Shown: piece after piece, positions 1 through 7,938 of the stretch | Layout of the letters: every line of letters begins with the position of its first letter | Position numbering within the stretch: position 1 is the stretch's first letter | Assembly (NCBI RefSeq): GCF_022213955.1 | Contig: NZ_JAKNTW010000009.1 | Span: 62,001-126,000, forward strand | Direction of reading: 5' to 3' | Source of the DNA: Dolomitihabitans soli | GTDB taxonomy: Bacteria; Actinomycetota; Actinomycetes; Streptosporangiales; Streptosporangiaceae | Length of the DNA: 64,000 nucleotides | Made by a program: the position numbers and the translations under genes | Notes under the pieces: model-generated | What the model was told of the DNA's origin: nothing | What the model saw: only the letters and a program-made list of their open reading frames with translations | Databases searched by the model: none

Positions 1-1143
1 GTGATGGCGTACGGCGTAGCCCGTGGCCTCGAGGGCCGCCCGGTAGAGGTGTGCTCGCGAGTGCCGCAGGGTGAGGCCGAGCACCGTGCCCCGCGCGCCG
101 GGGTCGAACAGGGGTGTGCGCTCGCCCGCGAAGTAGGGCAGCATGACCAGGCCGTCGGCGCCCGCCGGCACCTCGGCCGCCTCCGCCACCAGCGTGCCGT
201 ACTCCTCCTCGCCGGTGATCCGGCGCAGCCAGTCGGTGACGGCGCCCGAGGAGGCCATGCCGCCGGCCAGGGTGGCGCTGCCCGGCGTCACCCCGCGGGT
301 CGCCCACAGCCGCCGGTCGGTCTTCGGCCGGTCGAGCACCTGGACCAGGAACATGGTCGTGCCGTACATCAGCATGGTGTCGCCCGGCTCCTGCACCCCG
401 GCGCTGAGCGCCTCGGCCCAGGCGTCGACGGTGCCCGCGGCGACCGGGGTGCCCGCCGGGATGCCCGTTTCGCCGGCCGTCTCCGGGGAGGTGACGCCCA
501 CGATCTCTCCCGGCCAGGCCAGGCGTGGCAGCGGGAGGCCCGGGGCGACCAGTTCGCTCCACTCCGCGTCCCAGCGCTGGCCGTGCAGGTCGTACATGGG
601 CTGGCACTGGCTGGCGGAGTGGTGGTCGAGCACGTACTCGCCGGTCAGGCGGGCGACCGCGAACGAGCCGGCCATCAGGAAGCGCCTGGTCCGCGCCCAC
701 ACCTCGGGCTCGTGCCGCCGCAACCACAGCAGCTTCGGACCGGCGGCCTGGCTGGTCAGGATCGAACCGCTCCTGGCGACCAGGGCGGACTCCCCCAGGC
801 GGCCGGTCAGCTCCGCGGCCTCCGCGGTGGCTCGCGTGTCGATGCCGTAGAGAATCGCCGGGCGCAGCGGCCGGTAGGCGTCGTCGGCCGGCAACACGCA
901 GGGCCCGATCCCGCTGACGCAGACGGCCGCCGGTCGCGCCGCGTCCCCGGTGAGCAGTTCCCGGCACAACGAGGCCAAGGGCTGCCACCAGTCACGCTCG
1001 GCATCGTGCTCGACCCACCCGGGCCGGGGGAACGCCGGCTCCAGCGGTCGTACGGCGGTGCGGAGGACGGTCCCGTCCGGCCGGGCCACCACCGCCTTGG
1101 CACTGGAGGTGCCGATGTCGACCCCCAATACGACCTCGGCCAT
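1..1143 (-). CDS. FGGY-family carbohydrate kinase (xylulokinase/gluconokinase-like), 3' part missing
   Basis: ATP-dependent sugar kinase of the FGGY family, acting in the cytoplasm on an imported sugar or sugar acid. The start reads MAEVVLGVDIGTSSAKAVV, the phosphate-1 loop of the actin-like ATPase fold. Later MLMYGTTMFLVQ (phosphate-2 region) and LPYFAGERTPLFDP, typical of FGGY kinases, are present. 381 codons are seen; the family has about 480-520, so the C-terminus lies beyond the left edge and no stop is seen. It is read divergently from a GntR regulator and shares a control region with it. The exact substrate (xylulose, gluconate or another) cannot be told from the sequence. Confidence 0.88.
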   Translation of the reverse strand, partial: MAEVVLGVDIGTSSAKAVVARPDGTVLRTAVRPLEPAFPRPGWVEHDAERDWWQPLASLCRELLTGDAARPAAVCVSGIGPCVLPADDAYRPLRPAILYGIDTRATAEAAELTGRLGESALVARSGSILTSQAAGPKLLWLRRHEPEVWARTRRFLMAGSFAVARLTGEYVLDHHSASQCQPMYDLHGQRWDAEWSELVAPGLPLPRLAWPGEIVGVTSPETAGETGIPAGTPVAAGTVDAWAEALSAGVQEPGDTMLMYGTTMFLVQVLDRPKTDRRLWATRGVTPGSATLAGGMASSGAVTDWLRRITGEEEYGTLVAEAAEVPAGADGLVMLPYFAGERTPLFDPGARGTVLGLTLRHSRAHLYRAALEATGYAVRHH

Positions 1144-1198
1144 CCGCCTCACCCTGCTCTGCCAGGTCGAACACCTTAAGTCCGATCAATTAGCCGGT

Positions 1199-1214
1199 AA
1201 GTTATGACCAATGA
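1199..1214 (+). promoter_or_regulatory. Operator-like repeat, copy 1
   Basis: AAGTTATGACCAATGA. It matches copy 2 at 1310-1325 in 14 of 16 positions, with the same orientation. It covers the -10 box of the kinase promoter. Probably bound by the adjacent GntR-type repressor; this is inference from position. Confidence 0.55.
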
Positions 1215-1227
1215 ATTGCCCTGTCAA
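1199..1227 (-). promoter_or_regulatory. Promoter of the FGGY kinase
   Basis: On the minus strand TTGACA (1227-1222) is followed after 17 bp by TAACTT (1204-1199), a good sigma-70-type promoter 56 bp before the kinase start codon. The first operator-like repeat overlaps its -10 box. Confidence 0.6.
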
Positions 1228-1285
1228 GCATTCGTTACGGGGAGATTTCACCCTTGGACTGCCCTTCCCAGCACAACTGCCGCAG

Positions 1286-1325
1286 TTGCACGGCATCCGA
1301 GCCGCCCTTAAGGTATGACCAATCA
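1286..1325 (+). promoter_or_regulatory. gntR promoter with operator-like repeat, copy 2
   Basis: TTGCAC (1286-1291), a 17-bp spacer and TAAGGT (1309-1314) form a plausible promoter for the GntR gene. The repeat AAGGTATGACCAATCA (1310-1325) overlaps its -10 and transcription start, which suggests autoregulation together with control of the kinase. Confidence 0.55.
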
Positions 1326-1338
1326 GCGAGGGGGAAGC

Positions 1339-2193
1339 ATGGTCAACGAGGCGGCTCCCGTCCGGCGTCGCAGCCGTGTGGACGAGACCGAGGCGGCGTT
1401 GCGCTCCCTGATCGCCGAATACCAGCGCGCCGGGGTCACCCGGCTGCCGCCGGAGAGCCGGCTGGTCGAGCTGATCGGCACCTCACGCAGCACACTCCGC
1501 GACGCGCTCAGCCGTCTGGAGTCGGGTGGCGAGATCGTCCGCCGGCGGCGGGTGGGCACCCTCATCACCGCCGCCCCGGCACGCGCGGTGCACGCCGGTT
1601 CGCTCGCCTACCCCGTCGACCTGATCCTGTCGCTGTCCGACTTCCTCGCGCAGGCCCACGCGTCCTACGCCGTCCGTACGGTCAACATCACCAGGGAGAA
1701 CGCCGACGACGACGACGCGGCCCTGCTGGGTGTGGCCCCCGGCGCCCCCGTCTACCGGGCGACCAGGCTGTACGAGGTCGAAGGACGCGCCGCGGCCCGA
1801 CTGGAACACCGGCTGCCCGGCACCTTCGCAGGACAGCCGGTTCGCATAGACGCACTCACCGACGGCATCACCACCTGGCTGCGCGAGACGGAGAACATCC
1901 AGCTCACGCGCAGCGACCACACCATCACCGCCGAGGCGGCCACCGAGTCGCTCGCCGCCGATCTCGACGTGGCGGTGGGCTTCCCGCTGCTGGTCATCGA
2001 CTGCCAGCTGTACGCCTCCGGCCCGCACGCCGTGGCGACCGGACGCCTCGTCTTCCGCCCCGACGTGCTCTGTCTGACCGCCTCGGCCAACCCGTCGACC
2101 GCGTCCAGCGACCCGGTCGGCACCTTCGGCCTGACCACCGTCGGAGCCGGCCACCCGGAGCCGGACCAGCACTCCCCGGACACCGACCACTGA
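1339..2193 (+). CDS. GntR family transcriptional regulator, HutC/UTRA type
   Basis: DNA-binding repressor with an N-terminal winged helix (about residues 10-75; RSTLRDALSRLESGGEIVRRR is the recognition helix and wing) and a C-terminal UTRA-type effector domain (about 95-270). The ATG at 1339 follows GAGGGGGAAGC, a good ribosome site; an in-frame ATG at 1315 lies inside the operator-like repeat and has no such site. The protein is 284 residues. Divergent transcription from the FGGY kinase suggests it controls that sugar pathway and responds to a phosphorylated sugar, as UTRA regulators often do. Confidence 0.85.
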   Translation: MVNEAAPVRRRSRVDETEAALRSLIAEYQRAGVTRLPPESRLVELIGTSRSTLRDALSRLESGGEIVRRRRVGTLITAAPARAVHAGSLAYPVDLILSLSDFLAQAHASYAVRTVNITRENADDDDAALLGVAPGAPVYRATRLYEVEGRAAARLEHRLPGTFAGQPVRIDALTDGITTWLRETENIQLTRSDHTITAEAATESLAADLDVAVGFPLLVIDCQLYASGPHAVATGRLVFRPDVLCLTASANPSTASSDPVGTFGLTTVGAGHPEPDQHSPDTDH

Positions 2194-2407
2194 CCCGGCC
2201 GGCCACCTGACACCCACGGACGCCACACAACGTCTCCACCGGGCCGGTCGCACACGGACGTGGCAAGGCCCACCCGCCAACGCCGCACCCCGGCATACTC
2301 ACCCGAACGTGTCGGCCCCCCGCCGGATACCTTCGGACATGCCCACCGGCCGACCCCGCGCAGACGTTTCGGGCCATGTGCCGACGCTTACCTGTCCACC
2401 AGGCCGG

Positions 2408-2872
2408 CTACCGGCGGCCCACGCGGGCACGTGACCAGGTGCGGTGCGCCTCGATCGTGGCCATCGCCCACGCGCCGACCCACCCGAACCCGACGGCGAG
2501 CGCCGCGTAGGTGGTCCAGTCCGCCGCCGGCGGTCCAAGGGAGGGGGCCACGCCGAAGGCGCGCAACGCGAACCCCGCCACCCCCGCGCCGATCGCGACG
2601 ACCCCGATCCAGGAGACGGCGAGCACGACGACGCGCAGCCGGCCGTACCCGGCGGACCGGGCGAGCAGCAACGCCAGCAGCGCGGCCACCAGCCCGACCC
2701 CCGCGTTGCCGAACTGCGCGGCGGCGATGTCGGCCGACTGCCACGGCACGTAGGACTCCGGTGGCGCGGGGAAGCCGTGAATACCGAGCTCCTGCCGGAG
2801 CGCCAGCGTCACCTTCGAAACCGTGTACGCCAGGGCTCCACCACACGCGACCAGCGCTGCTTGTCGTTTCAC
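2408..2872 (-). CDS. Small integral membrane protein, unknown function
   Basis: 154 residues with four hydrophobic segments: near the N-terminus (ALVACGGALAYTVSK), around GVGLVAALLALLLA, around VVVLAVSWIGVVAIGAGVAG, and AALAVGFGWVGAWAMA. This is a typical actinobacterial four-helix membrane protein. The GTG at 2872 is chosen because the homology-like hydrophobic start begins there; GAGGGG lies very close to it, so the start is uncertain. No conserved catalytic motif was recognised. It stands alone, convergent with the GntR gene. Confidence 0.6.
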   Translation of the reverse strand: MKRQAALVACGGALAYTVSKVTLALRQELGIHGFPAPPESYVPWQSADIAAAQFGNAGVGLVAALLALLLARSAGYGRLRVVVLAVSWIGVVAIGAGVAGFALRAFGVAPSLGPPAADWTTYAALAVGFGWVGAWAMATIEAHRTWSRARVGRR

Positions 2873-3081
2873 CCCTCGATGCTCGCAATCCGCCCACCAC
2901 GGCCGACTCCCCCAGCCGCGCGAACCGCCTCCCTCCGCAGGGGGAGAAACCGGCAGCCGCGGGCCCTGCCGATCACCCGGTGCTCGTCCACGTGACTTCC
3001 GGCGGCGCACCCTTTGATAACCCGAGCGCGCCTGACCGCTCGATTATCACGTTTGTCACGCCTTCTGCTAGGAACCTGGGT

Positions 3082-3603
3082 GTGCTTACAGGAGACCGCG
3101 TACGGCTGCGCGCCATCGAACCGTCGGACGCCGAGACGATGTGGCGCTGGCACAGCGACCCCGAGGTGATGCGGTGGATGAGCGATGGCTACCCGCCGTC
3201 GCTGGCTCACCTCACCAAGCGGCTGACCGAGCGCGCCCCCGACTCCTTCGAGAAGCTGACCCTGGTCGTCGAGACGGTCGAGGGCAGGGCGATCGGGATC
3301 GTCGCGCTGAGGGGGGCCGAGCCCGAGACCGGCGCCAGCGAACTGGACCTCTACCTCGGCGAGAAGGACGTCTGGGGTCAGGGATACGCCACCGACGCGA
3401 TGCGGCTGACGTGCCGCTACGGCTTCGAGAAGATGCGGCTGCACCGGATCTCCCTGACCGTGGTCGCCGAGAACGCCGCGGCACGCCGGGTCTACGCGAA
3501 GGTGGGATTCGTCGAGGAGGGCCGGATGCGCGAGGCGTTCCGGCGCGACGGCAGGTGGCACGACATGATCCTCATGAGTCTCCTCGCGGGCGAGTTGCGC
3601 TGA
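3082..3603 (+). CDS. GNAT family N-acetyltransferase (RimJ/RimL type)
   Basis: Acetyl-CoA-dependent N-acetyltransferase of 173 residues. Motif A with its acetyl-CoA loop is visible in the segment YLGEKDVWGQGYATDAMRL. Motif B follows: LHRISLTVVAENAAARRVYAKVGF. The C-terminal tail FRRDGRWHDMILMSLL is characteristic of the RimJ/RimL-like subgroup that acetylates protein N-termini or small amines. The GTG start at 3082 follows AGGAACCTGG. The substrate cannot be inferred. It is monocistronic and ends before a strong hairpin. Confidence 0.88.
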   Translation: MLTGDRVRLRAIEPSDAETMWRWHSDPEVMRWMSDGYPPSLAHLTKRLTERAPDSFEKLTLVVETVEGRAIGIVALRGAEPETGASELDLYLGEKDVWGQGYATDAMRLTCRYGFEKMRLHRISLTVVAENAAARRVYAKVGFVEEGRMREAFRRDGRWHDMILMSLLAGELR

Positions 3604-3608
3604 CCGGT

Positions 3609-3646
3609 GCGATCGGCCGGCGGTTCCCTCGGCCGCCGGCGATCGC
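3609..3646. terminator. Hairpin between convergent genes
   Basis: GCGATCGGCCGGCGG pairs with CCGCCGGCGATCGC (one bulged base) around a short loop, 6 bp after the acetyltransferase stop. The next gene ends at 3804 on the other strand, so it can serve both. No T-run follows, as is common in actinomycetes. Confidence 0.65.
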
Positions 3647-3803
3647 ATGCCCCTTCGCCCCGCCCGCGTGACACCACCCCTCAGCTCATGGACGCCCGGA
3701 CGCCATCCTGCCGCCCGCCCGAGCCGCCGGCCCGCAGGAGCAGCGAGTCGGAGTGCCCGGTCTGCAGGCGAGGGGTGCGGACCGCATCGTCTGGAGCCGT
3801 GCG

Positions 3804-4970
3804 TCAGTCCGCCTGGAGCGCCTTGAAGTCGTCGAGCCAGTAGCCCGGGGCGGACAGGCCCGAGGCGCGAGGTTTGACGGTGAACGTGGCGAACACGCTG
3901 TTGAGGAGCCACGGGTCCTTCTTCGGCCCGAAGTTCGCAACCATCAGATCGTCCTGTTTGAGGCCGTACGTGGCGACCGCCAGCCGGCCGGTGTCGCGGT
4001 ACAGCCGCATCTGGTCGCGCAGGAAGCCGGACTGGCGCATGAACCACGGGCTGCTCGTCAGGAAGTCGTGCCACTGCCGCCGGCTGACGGGTTCGTCGAT
4101 GGCAGCCTTGATCACTTGCCAGACCCGGGTGTCCGGGGCGAAGCCGTACCGCTTCGCGAACTCGGCCGAGATGGGGTCTTCCAGGTGCTGTTTCCAGTAC
4201 CACACGAGGGAGAACTCGGTGACGAGGAACGTCTGGTCGTCGCGCATCCTCGGCAGGATGTAGTCGAGAAACGCCTGCGCGTTCTCCGGTGCGGGCACGT
4301 GGGGGTGGATGTCGACGCCGGCGATCTCCGGCGTCTCACGGACGAAGGTCATCCAGCGCTCCGCCGCCGGCGTGCGGCGGTCCGGCAGGTCGAGCCGGTT
4401 CAGCGCGCCCATGTAGAGCGTGGTGCGGCAGTCCGCGCCGCAGTGCTCGCGTCGGTAGTCGATCACGTGCCGGGCGACGGTCTCGTAGAACTCGTTGAGG
4501 CGCTGGTCGCGCTCGGCGGGCAGGCTCTCGATGAACGGCTCGTTGCCGATCGTGATGATGTCGACCTTGTCCAGCAGGTTCGGCAGCACCCGGTCCAGAC
4601 GGGCCAGTTCGGCGGCCATCGCGGCGCTGCCGGGCTCGGGGAACGATGCCTGGTTGTACGGGAACTTCAGGCTCAGGATGGTGTCGTACCCGCGACCGGC
4701 GGTCTGGACGATGGTGCGGATCGCGAAGTGTTCGGCGGGATCGCCCTGGTCCGTCGCGGGCATCGGGAAGAATCCGCGGACCCACTCGGTGCCGGTCTCC
4801 CGCAGTTCCCGGTAGTTCACCGCGTCGAGGTTCTGGTTGAAGTTCGCTCCCAGGGCGCCGCGTGGCTCGTCCTCGTTCACGGGTTTGCCCGCCTTCGCGG
4901 CGGCGGGGTGAGCGACGGTCGAGGCGGCCAGAACGGCGGACAGAGCGATGATCGACAATTGGCGCAGCAT
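3804..4970 (-). CDS. Secreted clan GH-A-like glycoside hydrolase, family not assigned
   Basis: 388 residues. A Sec signal peptide (MLRQLSIIALSAVLAAST, cleavage near AAAKA about residue 25) is followed by a probable TIM-barrel. IITIGNEPFIES places an Asn-Glu pair at 143-144, the acid/base position of clan GH-A. FLVTEFSLVW gives Glu252 as candidate nucleophile. ATG 4970 is preceded by AGGAG at 9 bp. A LacI-type palindrome lies 60 bp upstream, so it belongs with the sulfatase/ABC transporter locus. It probably makes the extracellular cut releasing oligosaccharides. I cannot match it to a named GH family. Confidence 0.7.
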   Translation of the reverse strand: MLRQLSIIALSAVLAASTVAHPAAAKAGKPVNEDEPRGALGANFNQNLDAVNYRELRETGTEWVRGFFPMPATDQGDPAEHFAIRTIVQTAGRGYDTILSLKFPYNQASFPEPGSAAMAAELARLDRVLPNLLDKVDIITIGNEPFIESLPAERDQRLNEFYETVARHVIDYRREHCGADCRTTLYMGALNRLDLPDRRTPAAERWMTFVRETPEIAGVDIHPHVPAPENAQAFLDYILPRMRDDQTFLVTEFSLVWYWKQHLEDPISAEFAKRYGFAPDTRVWQVIKAAIDEPVSRRQWHDFLTSSPWFMRQSGFLRDQMRLYRDTGRLAVATYGLKQDDLMVANFGPKKDPWLLNSVFATFTVKPRASGLSAPGYWLDDFKALQAD

Positions 4971-5030
4971 GTGGATGGCTCCTGATGCTCCCAAGGTGGT
5001 CACGTCGTCGCCGACGCGCTTGGCTATCAT

Positions 5031-5042
5031 GTTTGCGCTAAC
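5031..5042. promoter_or_regulatory. LacI-type operator upstream of the secreted hydrolase
   Basis: GTTTGCGCTAAC, a near-perfect dyad centred on GC. Its reverse complement GTTAGCGCAAAC occurs again at 7847-7858 in the promoter of the solute-binding protein gene. LacI-family operators typically have this length and a central CG or GC step. Confidence 0.7.
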
Positions 5043-5088
5043 TTGATATTCCCGTCAATGGCCGTCCGACGCCTTGGTGCCGGGCGCG

Positions 5089-6126
5089 TCAGCCGCCGGG
5101 CGGGGCCGTGGACGCGCGGATCACCAGTTCGGGATGAACGAACCGGCCGGCGACAGGGGCGGCCGGGCTCCCCGGCGGCGCCTCGATCTGCGCGATCAGG
5201 TGGTCCAGGCAGCGTCGGCCCACCTGGGCGAGATCCTGGCGGACCGTCGTCAGCGGCGGGGTGAGGTACGGCGCGAGGTCGAGGTCGTCGAAGCCGACGA
5301 CGCTCAGATCGTCAGGTACCCGGCGTCCCAGCTCGGCCGCCGCCCGCAGGACGCCGACGGCCATCTGGTCGTTGGCCGCGAAGACGGCGGTCACGCTGTC
5401 GTCGGCCAGCAGGCGGTGGGCGGCGTCGTACCCCGACCGCGGCGACCAGTCGCCGACGACCGGCGGCGGGATGATTCGCCCCGACCGCTTCAGCAGCCGT
5501 TGCCACGCGGCCCGGCGGCGCTGCGCCGGGTTGGAGCCGGCCGGCCCGGCCACGTGGTGAACCGTGGCATGCCCCAGTTCCAGCAGGTGATCCACGGCGG
5601 CGCGGGCGCCGGCGGCCTCGTCCATGCCGAACGTGGGGTGCTTGTGCGCCGCCCTGCTGTCGGCGATGACGACGGGCACCTCTTCCGGCAACCGCAGGTG
5701 CGCGGTGTCGAGCACCCGGGCCTCGATCACGATCACGCCGTCGACCGCCCGATCGGTGAGGCCGCGCACGGCGGCGCGCACCTCCTGCTCGGTGGGGGCG
5801 TCGACCACCGCGAGACTCACCGAGTAGCCGCGCGCCTGGGCGCCGGCCACGACCGCTTCGACGATGCGGACGTTGCCGACGGCGCTGAGGTTGAACATGA
5901 CGACGCCGATCGTGCCGAACCGGCCCGTGGCCAGCGCTCGCGCGGCGATGTTGGCGCGGTAGCCGAGCTGCTTCATGGCCGCTTCGACCTTGGTGCGGGT
6001 GGCGTCGGTCACGCGGTCGTTCCCGTTCACCACCCGGGACACGGTCTGACCCGACACTCCGGCGAGCTTGGCGACGTCTGCCATGGACGCCCCGCCGGAC
6101 GCCCCCGTCCCTGGTGGTCGAGCCAC
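5089..6126 (-). CDS. LacI family transcriptional repressor
   Basis: 345 residues. The N-terminal HTH reads SMADVAKLAGVSGQTVSRVV (about 14-33) with the hinge helix at RALATGRFGTIGVV (about 63-76). A periplasmic-binding-protein-like effector domain follows, with the family signature SVVGFDDLDLAPYLTPPLTTV near the C-terminus. The start is GTG at 6126 after GAGGAGACAACCCGGC. The gene lies between the secreted hydrolase and the sulfatase. Two matching palindromes in flanking promoters suggest it represses both the hydrolase and the transporter operon, released by a sugar derived from the substrate. Confidence 0.9.
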   Translation of the reverse strand: MARPPGTGASGGASMADVAKLAGVSGQTVSRVVNGNDRVTDATRTKVEAAMKQLGYRANIAARALATGRFGTIGVVMFNLSAVGNVRIVEAVVAGAQARGYSVSLAVVDAPTEQEVRAAVRGLTDRAVDGVIVIEARVLDTAHLRLPEEVPVVIADSRAAHKHPTFGMDEAAGARAAVDHLLELGHATVHHVAGPAGSNPAQRRRAAWQRLLKRSGRIIPPPVVGDWSPRSGYDAAHRLLADDSVTAVFAANDQMAVGVLRAAAELGRRVPDDLSVVGFDDLDLAPYLTPPLTTVRQDLAQVGRRCLDHLIAQIEAPPGSPAAPVAGRFVHPELVIRASTAPPGG

Positions 6127-6209
6127 GCCGGGTTGTCTCCTCTCGGCGCCTGTCTGCGGAGGCGCACGATCTCCCGCGGGATCTCGTGTCGCCCGTACGG
6201 TCGTCCCGA

Positions 6210-7715
6210 TCAGGCCAGGCCCTGGTGGCTGGCCCCTTCGAAGTCGCTCAGGGACGTGTCGTAGTCTTTGCCGCCGACAGAGTACATCGACGTCATCCAG
6301 TGGTGGAAGTTGTCTCCCGAGTCCCGGAGCCGCTGGTAGAGCCGCTGCATGAGATCGGCTCGGACGTCGGCCAGCATGTGGTCGTCGTACCGGTTGGTCA
6401 GCTCGTACGGGTCACTCTGGAGATCATAGAGCTCGTTCACGCTCTCCGGGTTGACCACCAGCTTGAAGCGGGACGTGCGCAGCATCCGCTGCGGATAGGG
6501 GAAGTGGTGGCCGTGGAACTCGGCGGTGATGTCGGCACGCCAGTCGGCGGGTTCCGCACCCCGCGCGAACGGCACCAGGCTGCGGCCGTCCGCGCCCGGC
6601 TCCGGTTCCGCCCCGGCGAGGTCGAGGATCGTCGCGGTGAAGTCCACCAGGCTCACGAAGGCCGGTGTCGACGTCCCGCCCGCCGTGTCGGGGACGCGCA
6701 GCAGGCCGGGGATCCGGTAGATGTCGTCGTACATCGCGGGCCCCTTGTCGTGCAGGCGGTGGGCGCCGGTGAACTCGCCGTGGTCCGCGGTGAACGCCAC
6801 CGCCGTACTGTCCAGCAGGTCGAGGCGCCGCAGGGCGTCGTTGAGCCGGCCGACCTGCTCGTCGATGAGCGTGACGTAGCCCCAGTAGGCGGCGACGAGC
6901 CGGCGCCAGGTGTCCTCGCTCAACGTGTCGTGCGTCCAGTGCTCGGAGTACCGCCGCTGGACGGGCGGCTTGTTCTCGAACGTCTCCCCGAACGACGGAG
7001 GCAGCTCGACGAGGTCCGGCGAGTACATCTCCAGGTAGTCCCGCGGTAGCAGGTACGGCAGGTGCGGGCCGTAGAAATGGACGGCCATGTAGAACGGCCG
7101 GCCGTCCCGGTGGACGTCGCGGGCGTACTCTTCGAGGCGGTCGATCGCCTTGTCGGCCAGGTAGTACTCGAAGGTGGCCTCAGCCGGCTGGTCCAGGACG
7201 CCCGCGAGCAGGTTGCCGGGCTCGCCGTTGGGGAAGAACCCGCGCACCTCCTCGTCCACCACCGGCGCGGGCAGGTTCTTCCGCTCCAGCCAGGCCAGGT
7301 AGTCCGGATGTCCGACCGGATTGTGCCAGCCCGGGTAGTGGGCTCCGTCGAAGCCGAACTCGCCCGGCCCGCGGCGGCGCCCGACGTGCCACTTGCCCTC
7401 GATCCCGACGTTGTAGCCGAGCTCACGCAGCCGCCGGGAGAAGGGGACGAACTCATCCGACAGTTCCTCGGAGTACCCCACGTTGCGCTCGTAGTTCGCG
7501 AGCAGCCCGTGCCGGTACGGCAGGACGCCGGTGAGCAGGCTGGCCCGCGCGGGAGTGCAGATGGCCGACGGGGTGAAGCAGGAGTCGAAGCGGGTTCCCG
7601 AAGCGGCGAGAGCGTCCAGGTGCGGAGTGGACACGTGCGGGTTGCCGTAGCACCCGAGGGTGTCCACGCGATGCTGGTCCGTCATCACGAACAGCATGTT
7701 GGTAGATCGGTTCAC
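6210..7715 (-). CDS. Type I sulfatase (formylglycine-dependent), cytoplasmic
   Basis: 501 residues. The motif SAICTPARASLLTG holds Cys53 in C-X-P-X-R, the site converted to formylglycine. Metal ligands are suggested by VMTDQHRVD at the start and by FTADHGEFTGAHRLHDKGP. The C-terminal part ends with the usual small domain (YDLQSDPYELTN). GTG 7715 follows GGAGGCCCC. No signal peptide is seen, so it should act on imported sulfated oligosaccharides or choline-like esters. Its place next to lacI, an ABC importer, GH51 and GH2 points to sulfated sugars. Activation needs a formylglycine-generating enzyme, which is not in this window. Confidence 0.88.
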   Translation of the reverse strand: MNRSTNMLFVMTDQHRVDTLGCYGNPHVSTPHLDALAASGTRFDSCFTPSAICTPARASLLTGVLPYRHGLLANYERNVGYSEELSDEFVPFSRRLRELGYNVGIEGKWHVGRRRGPGEFGFDGAHYPGWHNPVGHPDYLAWLERKNLPAPVVDEEVRGFFPNGEPGNLLAGVLDQPAEATFEYYLADKAIDRLEEYARDVHRDGRPFYMAVHFYGPHLPYLLPRDYLEMYSPDLVELPPSFGETFENKPPVQRRYSEHWTHDTLSEDTWRRLVAAYWGYVTLIDEQVGRLNDALRRLDLLDSTAVAFTADHGEFTGAHRLHDKGPAMYDDIYRIPGLLRVPDTAGGTSTPAFVSLVDFTATILDLAGAEPEPGADGRSLVPFARGAEPADWRADITAEFHGHHFPYPQRMLRTSRFKLVVNPESVNELYDLQSDPYELTNRYDDHMLADVRADLMQRLYQRLRDSGDNFHHWMTSMYSVGGKDYDTSLSDFEGASHQGLA

Positions 7716-7820
7716 GGGGCCTCCATGTCTGTCTCCGCACGCATTCGCGTGTCCTGCCGGGCGCGGATCGAGGCTGTTCCACGACCTCCGGGCTGGCGCA
7801 AGGACCTCACCACCGCACTC

Positions 7821-7858
7821 TTGACGCTGATAGGCAACGGTCATAAGTTAGCGCAAAC
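7821..7858 (+). promoter_or_regulatory. Transporter operon promoter with LacI-type operator
   Basis: TTGACG (7821-7826), a 17-bp spacer and TAAGTT (7844-7849) form the promoter. The dyad GTTAGCGCAAAC (7847-7858) overlaps the -10 and start point, a classical repression position. The sulfatase gene starts 130 bp away on the other strand and may share the control. Confidence 0.7.
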
Positions 7859-7938
7859 ATAGATCCGCTTGACCGTGACCCCCTGAATTGGGACCGGACG
7901 GAGTGGGTCGGTGACCTAGCCGACGAAGAGGAGTCCCC

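Noticed and set aside
1-1179. Long plus-strand frame of 392 codons
   Set aside because: It lies opposite the FGGY kinase, is arginine- and proline-rich without any domain, and is a typical high-GC shadow frame.
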